Notes: generated by a model not told the origin, from the sequence alone. A stretch of DNA of 33,219 nt from Sphingopyxis macrogoltabida (GCA_003241685.1 QFPJ01000035.1:1-33219); one strand, 5' to 3'. Positions 6,993-14,481 are shown, counted from the stretch's first letter. Program-made: numbers and translations.

Positions 6993-7235
6993 ATGGACAA
7001 CCAGCACAAGCACATCAAGGGCTATCGCGACCTCTCTAAAGACGAGATCGACGCCATTAACCGCGCCAAGGATATGGCCGAGCGCGTCGGCGAATTTGTC
7101 GAAGAAATGCGCGGCCTCAATTCCGATACCGCAAATCACGCGATCGACATGCGGTGGCTCTCGATCGCGCAGACCGATTTGCAAAAGGGTTTCATGGCCC
7201 TGGTTCGGTCCATCGCCCAGCCGACCACATTCTAA
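6993..7235 (+). CDS. acb2: Acb2-like anti-CBASS cyclic-nucleotide sponge
   Basis: The protein has 80 residues: MDNQHKHIKGYRDLSKDEID at the start, and MRWLSIAQTDLQKGFMALVR then SIAQPTTF at the end. The HIKGYRDLS opening, the central helices and the RW-S-I-A-x-T-x-LQ-x-G-x-M-A-L-x-R-x-I-A-x-P ending are the signature of the Acb2/Tad1-type helical-hairpin family. These proteins form oligomers that sequester cyclic di- and trinucleotides made by CBASS immunity, so the effector stays inactive. From memory, the reported ligand contacts of the PaMx33 protein are Tyr11 and Lys26, and this protein has Tyr at 11 and Lys at 26. It lies between a small gene and ssb and is bracketed by 11-bp direct repeats. 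Binding of other signals (Thoeris-type) cannot be excluded. Confidence 0.83.
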   Translation: MDNQHKHIKGYRDLSKDEIDAINRAKDMAERVGEFVEEMRGLNSDTANHAIDMRWLSIAQTDLQKGFMALVRSIAQPTTF

Positions 7236-7246
7236 GGAATTGACCG
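7236..7246 (+). repeat. 11-bp direct repeat GGAATTGACCG, right copy
   Basis: Second copy, just upstream of ssb; period 255 bp from the first. The GGAA serves as ribosome-binding site in both copies. Confidence 0.85.
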
Positions 7247-7247
7247 C

Positions 7248-7781
7248 ATGTCATTGAACAAAGTCATCATCATCGGGCGCCTTGGCGCCGATCCCGAAAC
7301 CCGCACCTTTCAGAGCGGCGACAAGGTGGCCAATCTCCGCGTGGCCACGTCCGAAAGCTGGAAGGACAAGCAGACCGGCGAAAAACAGGAGCGCACCGAA
7401 TGGCATAGCGTGTCGATTTTCGGGCAGCTTGCCGATATCGCCGAACGCTATCTGAACAAGGGGTCGCAAGTCTATCTGGAAGGCCAGTTGCAAACCCGCA
7501 AATGGCAGGATAAGTCGGGCAACGATCGTTACACGACCGAAATCGTTTTGCGCCCCTTCGCCGGCAAGCTGGTCATGCTCGGAAGCCCGAACGGAGAGCG
7601 CCAGAATGGTGGCGATTATGGGCGGCAGCACAGCGACGGAAGCCGCTCGGGCGGGCAGCCCCAGGACGGTGGCTCATCGTGGAACGCGCCCCGTGATGGC
7701 GGCGCAGCGCAGTGGAATGCCCCGCGCGATGGCGGTTCGCCGCGGTTCAATGATGACCTTGACGACGATGTGCCCTTTTGA
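7248..7781 (+). CDS. ssb: Single-stranded DNA-binding protein
   Basis: The protein has 177 residues. The N-terminal OB fold reads MSLNKVIIIGRLGADPETRT, then VANLRVATSESWKDKQTGEK and TEWHSVSIFGQLADIAERYL, then GSQVYLEGQLQTRKW, all canonical bacterial/phage SSB. A Gly/Gln/Asp-rich linker contains a repeated WNAPRDGG unit, and the acidic tip DDLDDDVPF is the usual partner-docking tail. It protects ssDNA and would cooperate with the RecE-like exonuclease and Sak4-like ATPase. It forms an operon with the Acb2-like gene upstream. Confidence 0.97.
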   Translation: MSLNKVIIIGRLGADPETRTFQSGDKVANLRVATSESWKDKQTGEKQERTEWHSVSIFGQLADIAERYLNKGSQVYLEGQLQTRKWQDKSGNDRYTTEIVLRPFAGKLVMLGSPNGERQNGGDYGRQHSDGSRSGGQPQDGGSSWNAPRDGGAAQWNAPRDGGSPRFNDDLDDDVPF

Positions 7782-7791
7782 GGGGTGAGCC

Positions 7792-8076
7792 GTGGACCTG
7801 TTCGGCCCCGACATGAAATGCCTTGCGTGCGGTCAGGAACATACGGGGGCGCGCATCGTCGTCCTCGCGGACGGCACGCAAGTCAGCAATTATTCGGAGG
7901 AATGGCGGCGAGAATGCGAGGCGCGCAGCATTCTTCGCCTGCCGACGCTATGGGATCGCAAGCGGCGGCTTGAGAGGCTGGAAAAATCGCGCGGCAAGCC
8001 AGCCGTGGACCAGCTTCGCGCAGCGATGATGATAATTTGGAAGGCGGCGCAGGAACGGGCGCGCGAGCCGGTTTAG
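7792..8076 (+). CDS. Hypothetical protein with N-terminal CxxC
   Basis: The protein has 94 residues from a GTG at 7792 with AGGGGTG upstream. The N-terminus MDLFGPDMKCLACGQEHTGA holds a CxxC knuckle. A conserved helical region EEWRRECEARSILRLPTLWD and a basic segment RKRRLERLEKSRGK follow. Such proteins occur beside ssb in related phages, but I know no function. Its stop overlaps the stop of the convergent ribbon-helix-helix gene (8073-8076). Confidence 0.8.
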   Translation: MDLFGPDMKCLACGQEHTGARIVVLADGTQVSNYSEEWRRECEARSILRLPTLWDRKRRLERLEKSRGKPAVDQLRAAMMIIWKAAQERAREPV

Positions 8077-8309
8077 GGCCCCTTGCCTTCGCTATCACCC
8101 TCCCTGGCATCCAAGGCGGCCTCTACAGCCTCACGGACAAAATCGGATTGCTTTTCCTTGCCGCGAAGCGCGGCCTTGATCCGGCGCAACGTGCCCTCGC
8201 GGAAACGCGCGGTAATTTTTTCGCCCTCGGCATTGATGCGCGGTCGCCCCATGCGCCTCGGACTAGATGCCACCATAAAATTTTTCAAGACGTGAATTTT
8301 TTTAACCAT
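8073..8309 (-). CDS. Ribbon-helix-helix (CopG/Arc-type) regulator
   Basis: The protein has 78 residues. The core is KITARFREGTLRRIKAALRG followed by KEKQSDFVREAVEAALDARE: a beta-strand, then helix-turn-helix pair, as in CopG/MetJ/Arc repressors that bind DNA as dimers or tetramers through the strand. The ATG at 8309 has GGGGG 9 nt upstream and lies about 23 nt after the predicted start of transcription; ATGs at 8276 and 8252 are alternatives. An exact copy of the 11-mer TAGATGCCACC lies inside the first codons (8264-8274) and more copies in the promoter, which fits autoregulation. It is divergent from the SprT-like gene. Confidence 0.85.
   Translation of the reverse strand: MVKKIHVLKNFMVASSPRRMGRPRINAEGEKITARFREGTLRRIKAALRGKEKQSDFVREAVEAALDAREGDSEGKGP
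8264..8274 (+). promoter_or_regulatory. Operator-like 11-mer within the ribbon-helix-helix gene
   Basis: Exact TAGATGCCACC about 60 bp downstream of the palindrome centre, within the 5' end of the regulator gene, in a position suited to cooperative autorepression. Confidence 0.5.
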
Positions 8310-8314
8310 AGCTA

Positions 8315-8367
8315 TTGACCCCCGTAGTTGGTGGCATCTATATAGGTGCCACCAACTACGGGGGCAA
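8315..8367. promoter_or_regulatory. Divergent overlapping promoters within a near-perfect 46-bp palindrome
   Basis: An inverted repeat runs from 8319 to 8364, centred on TATATA (8339-8344), with only one mismatched pair in the arms. Rightward: TTGACC (8315-8320), 18 bp, TATATA (8339-8344). Leftward: TTGCCC (8367-8362), 17 bp, TATATA (8344-8339). Both promoters therefore share one -10 and point in opposite directions, to the SprT-like gene and to the ribbon-helix-helix gene. The arms carry the operator 11-mer (8330-8340 exact on the minus strand; 8343-8353 with one mismatch on the plus strand). Confidence 0.8.
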
Positions 8368-8425
8368 GGAAAAAAGGTCTTTCCTACATTTTCCCCGTGT
8401 GGCCTTTTGAGAACAAGGGTTGAAC

Positions 8426-9097
8426 ATGAACCGCGAAACTTGGCTTAACGAACTCGCTGCGCTGATGGCGCCGCGCTTTGAGGAATTGGGCTATCCCCTG
8501 CCTAGGTTCCGCGTCGCCGTGGGCTGGACAAGTGCAGGAAAATCGACCCGCGTTGCCGGCGAATGCTGGCACAGTAGCGCATCGGCCGATGCGACATTTG
8601 AAATCCTGATTGCGCCGCTCATCGATGAAAGCATGGCCATTGCCGGGACGCTTGCGCACGAATTGACCCATGCCGCCGTGGGCTTCCAACACAAGCATAA
8701 CGGCCCATTCGCCAAGGTTTGCCTTGCGCTCGGGCTGCGGCGACCGATGACCGCGACAACGCCGGGACCGGCTTTTATCGAATGGGCACAGCCCTTTATC
8801 GACCAGCTTGGCCCAATCCCGCACGCGCGGATCGATCTTGCCCCAGCGCCGCGTCCCGTGCGGCCGGGCGCCGACAACGACAATGAAGGCGCCACCGAAG
8901 ACGCGCCGGAATTTGGAAGCAGCAACGCGAAGCCGAAACAGTCGGCGCGGCTGCTCAAAGCAATTTGCCTGTCCGATCGGGAGGGCGAATCCTGCGGATA
9001 CACCGTCCGCATCACAAAAAAGTGGGTCAACGAATTGGGCGCGCCATGCTGTCCGGTTCACGGTCCCATGACCATGGAAGAAGGAAACGACGCATGA
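8426..9097 (+). CDS. SprT-like zinc metalloprotein
   Basis: The protein has 223 residues from the ATG at 8426 (AAGGG 6 nt upstream). It contains the gluzincin-type motif HELTH (residues 78-82) followed by AAVGFQHKHNGPF, where a nearby His could be the third zinc ligand, as in SprT/SPRTN-like proteins. A Pro/Asp/Glu-rich linker and a C-terminal cysteine segment (SCGYTVRITKKW...APCCPVHGPM) resemble a zinc ribbon. Family members include DNA-protein-crosslink proteases; phage members are poorly studied. It is expressed from the shared palindromic promoter, and its stop overlaps the next start. Confidence 0.85.
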   Translation: MNRETWLNELAALMAPRFEELGYPLPRFRVAVGWTSAGKSTRVAGECWHSSASADATFEILIAPLIDESMAIAGTLAHELTHAAVGFQHKHNGPFAKVCLALGLRRPMTATTPGPAFIEWAQPFIDQLGPIPHARIDLAPAPRPVRPGADNDNEGATEDAPEFGSSNAKPKQSARLLKAICLSDREGESCGYTVRITKKWVNELGAPCCPVHGPMTMEEGNDA

Positions 9098-9465
9098 GAA
9101 CTCTTATCCCTGTTGAAAAGCTGGTGGACGGCGCATCGTTCATGTTCGGGATGCTGCCGGAAGTCATCACCGGACGGAGCCGGCAGGCGCGCATTTTTCG
9201 CGCCAGATCGTCGGTGGCGCTGGCGGCGCGCGTGGCGGGCTATAGCTACCCGCAAATCGGATTGCAGCTTGGTCGCGATCATAAGGTGATTATGAACGCC
9301 TGCGATCGGGCCGAAGAATTTTACCGGAAAGACCCGCTGTTTAAACGTCGCTGCGATATGCTGATCGGCATGGCACGCAATTTTCAGGAAGCCGCGAATG
9401 ACAACGATCCCGCAAAAGAAAATGGCAGCGCCGCCGCTGGAAACGAATGCGCTGCCATCATCTGA
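9094..9465 (+). CDS. DnaA domain IV-like DNA-binding protein
   Basis: The protein has 123 residues from the ATG at 9094 (ATGA overlap). Residues about 36-80, RARSSVALAARVAGYSYPQI then GLQLGRDHKVIMNACDRAEE, match the DnaA C-terminal DNA-binding domain, including the GRDHKVI version of the GGRDHTTV signature that recognises DnaA boxes. There is no AAA+ ATPase part, so it cannot act as an initiator alone. It may compete with or redirect host DnaA, or regulate through DnaA-box-like sites. The C-terminus is low-complexity and overlaps the next small gene. Confidence 0.85.
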   Translation: MRTLIPVEKLVDGASFMFGMLPEVITGRSRQARIFRARSSVALAARVAGYSYPQIGLQLGRDHKVIMNACDRAEEFYRKDPLFKRRCDMLIGMARNFQEAANDNDPAKENGSAAAGNECAAII

Positions 9466-9577
9466 TACGGCTACATGGTGGGCGAAGCGTTGGTTGGACA
9501 ATGCCTCCCCCGCCGAAATAGCGGCGATGCGACTTCTAATCCAAAATGTGGAAGTTGTAAAATCCGCTACCGAATGA
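9398..9577 (+). CDS. Small hypothetical protein (59 aa)
   Basis: The ATG at 9398, with AGGAA about 8 nt upstream, opens a 60-codon frame (59 aa plus stop at 9575-9577) overlapping the tail of the DnaA-like gene by 68 bp. The sequence MTTIPQKKMAAPPLETNALP continues with SSDTATWWAKRWLDNASPAE and a C-terminal helix. It ends 20 bp before the terminator, so it is the last gene of the plus-strand block. Function unknown. The composition looks coding, but the short length keeps confidence moderate. Confidence 0.55.
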   Translation: MTTIPQKKMAAPPLETNALPSSDTATWWAKRWLDNASPAEIAAMRLLIQNVEVVKSATE

Positions 9578-9596
9578 CCGGGCATAGGACATAGAA

Positions 9597-9622
9597 AAAG
9601 GGCGGGGATTTCCCCGCCCTTT
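9597..9622. terminator. Bidirectional rho-independent terminator
   Basis: An 11-bp GC-rich stem (9597-9607 with 9612-9622) and a 4-nt loop lie between convergent genes. On the minus strand it is followed by CTTTTTCTAT, and on the plus strand by CTTGCTTC. It should end both the early rightward and the late leftward transcripts. Confidence 0.85.
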
Positions 9623-9643
9623 CTTGCTTCGGAATGCCTGGTG

Positions 9644-10006
9644 CTACGCGGCGCGGCTACCGAAAACCCGCTGAACCTCGACACCCTTGGGCGTCAGGCT
9701 GTAGCCGCTGCCGGCGACCTTGCCGTTATCATTGACCGCCGGACCGTATTTCGCCAGCCCAAGCGCCCGCAATTCCCGCTGCGCCGCCAAGACGCCGGAC
9801 ACGGGGATTTGCGTTGATTGCGCGATAGATCGGGCGGGCCGCGCATTGGTCACGCCCATGAAGGGCAAGACTTTGCGCGCGGCGCTGGTCATCGGCGGCG
9901 CCGTAAGCTGATAGGCGGGCGGCGGCGGCGGGCCCAGGCGGCTAAAGAAGACCACGAACAAAACAAAAGTGATCGCGGACGCGAGAAGAAATGCAATGAA
10001 AGACAT
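9644..10006 (-). CDS. Membrane-anchored winged-helix-like small protein
   Basis: The protein has 120 residues; GGAGGG lies 8 nt before the ATG. One N-terminal membrane segment (FIAFLLASAITFVLFVVFFS) and a Pro-rich linker are followed by a C-terminal domain SIAQSTQIPVSGVLAAQREL and RALGLAKYGPAV...GYSLTPKG. This reads as a winged helix (recognition-helix-like region, then a beta wing ending in the typical LTPKG). It is the last gene of the late block, just before the terminator. Whether the wing binds DNA while tethered to the membrane is unknown; it could also bind protein. Confidence 0.75.
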   Translation of the reverse strand: MSFIAFLLASAITFVLFVVFFSRLGPPPPPAYQLTAPPMTSAARKVLPFMGVTNARPARSIAQSTQIPVSGVLAAQRELRALGLAKYGPAVNDNGKVAGSGYSLTPKGVEVQRVFGSRAA

Positions 10007-10069
10007 TGTTATAACCCTCCAAAAACAATAACAGAAAAACGCTATATCGCTGAAATATTCAGCGCAATC

Positions 10070-11128
10070 CTATTCCTCGTCCTCCGCAATGTTATGCCCA
10101 GCCACGTCGCCGGGCTTCTCGCATTCAATTTGCGATACATATCCGCCCGACCCGTCCAGCGAATGCGTGACGCGCGTGATGATCCATTCCCCGTTCACGC
10201 CGTCGCGGAAGCCTCGCGTGATCAACGGCGCCTCGGCGGCGGCGTCGGGGTTTCCCTCGATCGTAACCGAAAACTTTTCCTTTGCCCGCTGCCGCCGGTC
10301 CATTTCCGCTTGCGCGGCGGCGCGGGCTTGCTCGGCGTTGGTGAATTGGCGACGGATGCGGGTCACGGGCTCGCCCTCGCCGACCGTGACAGTATGGCGC
10401 TTCGCCTTTTTGGGGACGTGCCATGCGGCAACGACGCTGCCGCTTTCCTCTCGCTTCGCAAGATTGAGCGACCAAAGCGCGGCGCCGCCCGGCTCTATCG
10501 TGATTTCTGGAAGTTCCTCGCCCCCGACAGAACGCGCCTCGCCGCGCTTCGCCATAATCAGCTTGCCGCCCGCCGGCTTGACAATGCCGTCATAACGCCG
10601 GGCGATGCGCACCAGAAGGTGCATGTCGCTTTCGTCCGACTGGTCGGTATGAGGCAGCTTCACATTCGCCAGCGACGCGGACGCTGCGCCCTCCATGCCA
10701 TGTTCGCCCGCGATCTTCGCGACCATGGCGCCGATCGTGGTATCAGCCGCCCAACTACGCGTTTTTTGCGTTTGCAGATTGACCTTGCCGCCCTTCGACT
10801 TGTCGAACGGGGCCGCCCGGCCACTGATTGCCATGGTCGAGGGAACGGCGGAACCGCCGGACATTTCGATTTCATCGACGATGAAGAGGCCCATGCGCTT
10901 GGCCTCGCCGTCATAGCCCAGGAACAGTTCCAATTCGGCCCCGGTCGGCGGCAGCGCAATGGGATTGTCCGCCTCGCCATCATCAAGAATGATGCTGATC
11001 GTGTCGCTTTCAAATCCGGCCTCGTCGGTCATCGTCAAGGATGACAGGCGCTCCGCTATCATGTCGGTGATATCGGCTGCATTGGCGAGCAGCCGGAAGC
11101 CGGGGCGGATATTCTCGCTCAATCCCAC
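10070..11128 (-). CDS. P2 gpD-like baseplate hub / late control protein
   Basis: The protein has 352 residues from a GTG at 11128 that overlaps the gpX-like gene. It has the usual phage late-control D features: N-terminal beta-rich domain, central DMHLLVRIARRYDGIVKPAG and KLIMAKRGEA, and a C-terminal EWIITRVTHSLDGSGGYVSQ. Length is close to P2 gpD (about 390). It forms the hub of the contractile-tail baseplate. The order U-X-D follows P2-type tails. Confidence 0.93.
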   Translation of the reverse strand: MGLSENIRPGFRLLANAADITDMIAERLSSLTMTDEAGFESDTISIILDDGEADNPIALPPTGAELELFLGYDGEAKRMGLFIVDEIEMSGGSAVPSTMAISGRAAPFDKSKGGKVNLQTQKTRSWAADTTIGAMVAKIAGEHGMEGAASASLANVKLPHTDQSDESDMHLLVRIARRYDGIVKPAGGKLIMAKRGEARSVGGEELPEITIEPGGAALWSLNLAKREESGSVVAAWHVPKKAKRHTVTVGEGEPVTRIRRQFTNAEQARAAAQAEMDRRQRAKEKFSVTIEGNPDAAAEAPLITRGFRDGVNGEWIITRVTHSLDGSGGYVSQIECEKPGDVAGHNIAEDEE

Positions 11129-11331
11129 AGTCGCACCCCGTCACGCTTCGCCGGCCGCTCAATGTCGGGAAGGATGACCGTCAAGCCGGCGGGAAGCGCC
11201 TCGCCGCGATCGGCGAGGCCGGGGTTGGCTTCCAGCACGATTTCGACCGTCCGGTTATCGGTGGCGCCATAATGCTTGCTCGCGATCCAATCGACCATAT
11301 CGCCATCGCGGGTTAGGTATTCAGCGGGCAT
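11119..11331 (-). CDS. Tail protein X (LysM-like)
   Basis: The protein has 70 residues: MPAEYLTRDGDMVDWIASKH, then NPGLADRGEALPAGLTVILP, the LysM-like fold of P2 gpX. It probably binds between spike or hub and tail. It is overlapped by gpD downstream and lies 3 bp from the gpU-like gene upstream. Confidence 0.93.
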   Translation of the reverse strand: MPAEYLTRDGDMVDWIASKHYGATDNRTVEIVLEANPGLADRGEALPAGLTVILPDIERPAKRDGVRLWD

Positions 11332-11334
11332 GTT

Positions 11335-12267
11335 CTATCCCTTGATTTTGCCGGCTTCGGCGGCGGTTTGCTGAACCAATCGCGACGCGGCGTCCGCTGC
11401 GGCCTGCGCGTTGCTGACAGCCGTGGACGCCGCCGGGGTGGCGCCGATCGCCTCAAGGCGGGCCGCGCTGTTGCGGATCATCGCCGACGCGCTGGAAACG
11501 GAAGCGGTCAGGCCGGCGGCGCGCATCGCCATATTCTGCGCCCGGTTGAGGGCCGATATTTCCAATGATCCAAGTCCGACGATCGCCAGCGTTCGGTTCG
11601 CGAGCGTTTGCAATTCGCCCACGGCGGCGAGGGCGCGGGCGACGCCGCCCAGCGTTTCGCGCGCAACAGCGGTATAGGGTGCAACCGCCGTCTGCACCTG
11701 ATCGGCCGCACGCTGTAACGTGCTGGCGGCGGACGTGGCGGCCGATGACACCGACCCCGCTAGCCCGCGCACCTGGGCGACCGCACCGCTTTGCCCGGCC
11801 GGCGCATCGGCCGACACCCCGGCCGCCTCGGTTGCGGTGGCCGGGGCGATCGTCTCGGCGGGTGCGTCGGGAAAGCGGCGCAACTCAAGGCTGAACTCAA
11901 CCCGGCGCGGACGGCCGGCATCGGCAAAAACCGATTGGGTTTCGTCGGCGCGGATGATGACCCATCGGCCAAGGCGATTTCCGTTGCCGTCCGTCAAGTC
12001 GAGCGGAAGCCCCTTGCCCGCCATGCCGCGCATGGCGTCAAGCTGCCCAAAGCCGCCGCGCCATTCGGGATAGATCAGACCCGGCAAAGTCATCGTTTCT
12101 TCGTCCGGTCCCGTGAATTGCTGCCCGTCAAGCTGGCCTATCCGACCCTGCGCGGCCCAGCGCCACGCGGTTGAGCGCGATAGTTCCTGATAGGCCGCCG
12201 TTTCGATACCGAATTGGAAGGCGCCAAGCTGCATCATCACGCCCGCGCCAAAGCTATATCCCGCCAT
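11335..12267 (-). CDS. P2 gpU-like tail protein with long helical C-terminal extension
   Basis: The protein has 310 residues. Residues 1-135 (MAGYSFGAGVMMQLGAFQFG, then RWAAQGRIGQLDGQQFTGPD, then ADAGRPRRVEFSLELRRFPD) correspond to P2 gpU, which is about 160 residues long in total. The second half is Ala/Thr/Gln-rich and helical, likely coiled coil (RGLAGSVSSAATSAASTLQR and so on). Such an extension is often seen in gpU homologues of alphaproteobacterial phages. It acts at the tail with the neighbouring tape-measure and X/D proteins. Confidence 0.9.
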   Translation of the reverse strand: MAGYSFGAGVMMQLGAFQFGIETAAYQELSRSTAWRWAAQGRIGQLDGQQFTGPDEETMTLPGLIYPEWRGGFGQLDAMRGMAGKGLPLDLTDGNGNRLGRWVIIRADETQSVFADAGRPRRVEFSLELRRFPDAPAETIAPATATEAAGVSADAPAGQSGAVAQVRGLAGSVSSAATSAASTLQRAADQVQTAVAPYTAVARETLGGVARALAAVGELQTLANRTLAIVGLGSLEISALNRAQNMAMRAAGLTASVSSASAMIRNSAARLEAIGATPAASTAVSNAQAAADAASRLVQQTAAEAGKIKG

Positions 12268-12270
12268 CGT

Positions 12271-14481
12271 TCACCCCTGCGCCGTGTCGTAAAGCAGGCT
12301 TCCCCGCCGTGCGCGCTCTCGCGCGTCCAGTTTCTGAATGACCACGCTCGCCAGCTTTTGCGCGTCCTGCCCCGGTTGCTGGTGGATCGTGACCGAAGTC
12401 TGATTGTGGTTCGTGACGTTGGCCGCCGTCCGGCGCCCCGCCATCGGCGGCGCTGCCGGCGGCCGTCGCGGCCCAGGTGGCGGCGGCAGGCCGGGCTTGC
12501 GCGGCGCGGCGCCGGACTGGTTGACCGTGATGCTTTCGCCGAAAAGCGGCCGGCTGAAAAATTCCTTTGTTTTCTGCCAGACGCGGCCGATTGTCGCGAT
12601 CTTGTCCAAAATCCAATCGATCGCGGCGGCGGCGGTCGCCTTGATGCCTGCCCACATATTCGAAAAGAATGTGCTGATCGGCCCCCAATTTTTCACGACA
12701 AGGCCCAGCGGCGTGGTCGCGAGGAATACCGTCTTGACGCCGTTCCACGCCCAGCCTGCGCCGGCCTTGATGCCGCCCCACAAGCCGGAAAAGAAATTGC
12801 CGATCGGTCCCCAATTCTCGACAATCTGGCCCAGCGGCGTAAACGGCAGGACGTTCGTTTTCAGCCAGTTCCACGCCCGTTCGGCCGCGCCCGTGACACC
12901 GTTCCACAGATCGACAAAGAAGGCCTTGATGCTCCCCCAATTCTCGTAAATCAGCACAGCGCCGACCGCGATGGCCGTCAGCGCCAACCCGATCGGGTTC
13001 GCCACCATTGCTACCCGTAGTGCGCCGAACGCAAACTTTACGCCGCCGATCGCGAACTTGAGCGCATTGAAGGCCGCCACGCCAATCAACAGGTCGCGAG
13101 CGACGCGCCCAATCATTCCGACAAGCTTCGGGTGCTCGCGGGTCCAATCAGCGACGGCGCCGGCAATCTTGCCGATTGTGGCCATAGCCTCATTGACGGC
13201 CGGCAACAGGACCGAACCGATATTTACGCTAACCTCAAGGGCCCGATTTTTCAGGATTATCCATTGCGAGGACGTGGCCGCAAGCTGCGCGGCAAATTCC
13301 CGGCCGACGCTGCCGGACGCCTTCTGACTGCCGGCCATTTCAATTTGGCGGCGGTATTCTTCAACGCCAGTCACCAGCTTGGCCAGCGTGTCGCTATGCT
13401 CAAGCCCTACCAGATCGACCAGGACGCCCAGGCGCTTCGCTTCGGGAAGCTTGTTCACGGCGTCGATAACCTCAAGGATCGTTCCTTGAGCGTCGGTCTG
13501 CATCCCCTGTTGCACCCGCTCGGCGGACAGGCCGATTTCATCAAGTGCACGACGAAATTTCTTTGAGCCTTTGTCGGCCGCCGCGAGTTTTTGCAGGAAT
13601 GCGCTTGTCGCGGTGCTGGCGGTTTCCGACCGCTCGCCCAACGACAGAAGCGTGGACCCGAGCGCCGACATTTGCGTTGCAGTCACGCGCACCGATCCGG
13701 CCACGCCGCCTGTCCGCGTCAGGAAATCGATAATATCGCCGCCCTTGGAAATGGCGTTATCGTCAAGATAGTTGATCGCATCGCCCAGCCGGCGAATTTC
13801 GGGAATGGGAATGCCGTAAAGATTGGCAATCTTGCCCATGCTGTCGGCCAATTCCTCGCTCGGCAAATCGAGCGCGGTTGCCATCTGCGCCGCCGTGCGG
13901 GTGAAATCTATAAGATGCTCTTTGGCGATGCCCATCCGGGCGCCCTGTTCAACCATGCCCGCCAGTTCATTGGTGGCGATCGGCATTTCGCGGCCCAGCA
14001 ACTGCACCTGGCGCGCCATGTCGAAATAGGTTTTGGTGAGCCGTCCGGCGCTGTCGCGCGCGCCGTCAACTTGTTTGGCTACGCCAAGCATCGCCTTTTC
14101 GAACGATGCGGCGTGGATGACGGGAACAAACGCCGTGGCGGCGACAGCGCCAACGGCGCCGATCGTTCCCAGCGCCTCGCCCATCATCGCCTTGCCGCGT
14201 GCGCGGGTTTCAATCGCTCGCTTGAACTTGCCTTGTTCGATCCGGGCACGCTCAATCTGGCGCGTCACCGCCGCGTAACGGTCCTCCAAGTCGCGGATCG
14301 ACTGGCCCGCGCTGGCGCCGTCCTTAATGCTGCGCTGCAATGATTTTTGCTCGCGCTCAAGGTTGCGGATCGTGCTGCCGATCGCGCGCAGTTTCGTTTG
14401 CGTGGAGCCAAGGGCGCTTTTGAGCGCCCCGGTGACAGTCCCGCCTATCGTGATAACTGCGTTTAAACGCTGGTTAGCCAT
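12271..14481 (-). CDS. Tail tape measure protein (P2 gpT-like)
   Basis: From the ATG at 14481 the protein has 736 residues; an in-frame TTG at 14502 is an alternative. An N-terminal coiled coil (LRAIGSTIRNLEREQKSLQR) leads into a TP901-type core (MLGVAKQVDGARDSAGRLTK...AGMVEQGARMGI), then hydrophobic segments (LRVAMVANPIGLALTAIAVG). Three related blocks of about 45 residues follow (NWGSIKAFFVDLWNGV, NWGPIGNFFSGLWGGI, NWGPISTFFSNMWAGI). It sets tail length and is ejected with the DNA. The start overlaps the stop of the GpE-like frame by 8 nt. Confidence 0.93.
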   Translation of the reverse strand: MANQRLNAVITIGGTVTGALKSALGSTQTKLRAIGSTIRNLEREQKSLQRSIKDGASAGQSIRDLEDRYAAVTRQIERARIEQGKFKRAIETRARGKAMMGEALGTIGAVGAVAATAFVPVIHAASFEKAMLGVAKQVDGARDSAGRLTKTYFDMARQVQLLGREMPIATNELAGMVEQGARMGIAKEHLIDFTRTAAQMATALDLPSEELADSMGKIANLYGIPIPEIRRLGDAINYLDDNAISKGGDIIDFLTRTGGVAGSVRVTATQMSALGSTLLSLGERSETASTATSAFLQKLAAADKGSKKFRRALDEIGLSAERVQQGMQTDAQGTILEVIDAVNKLPEAKRLGVLVDLVGLEHSDTLAKLVTGVEEYRRQIEMAGSQKASGSVGREFAAQLAATSSQWIILKNRALEVSVNIGSVLLPAVNEAMATIGKIAGAVADWTREHPKLVGMIGRVARDLLIGVAAFNALKFAIGGVKFAFGALRVAMVANPIGLALTAIAVGAVLIYENWGSIKAFFVDLWNGVTGAAERAWNWLKTNVLPFTPLGQIVENWGPIGNFFSGLWGGIKAGAGWAWNGVKTVFLATTPLGLVVKNWGPISTFFSNMWAGIKATAAAAIDWILDKIATIGRVWQKTKEFFSRPLFGESITVNQSGAAPRKPGLPPPPGPRRPPAAPPMAGRRTAANVTNHNQTSVTIHQQPGQDAQKLASVVIQKLDARERARRGSLLYDTAQG

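Noticed and set aside
8358..8419. Attenuator hairpin in the leader of the SprT-like gene
   Set aside because: Short A/T-rich complementary runs exist (GGAAA/TTTCC, AAAAGG/CCTTTT), but stems are weak and alternatives many.
9818..11044. Plus-strand frame of 408 codons opposite gpD
   Set aside because: Shadow of the gpD-like gene, unusual composition.
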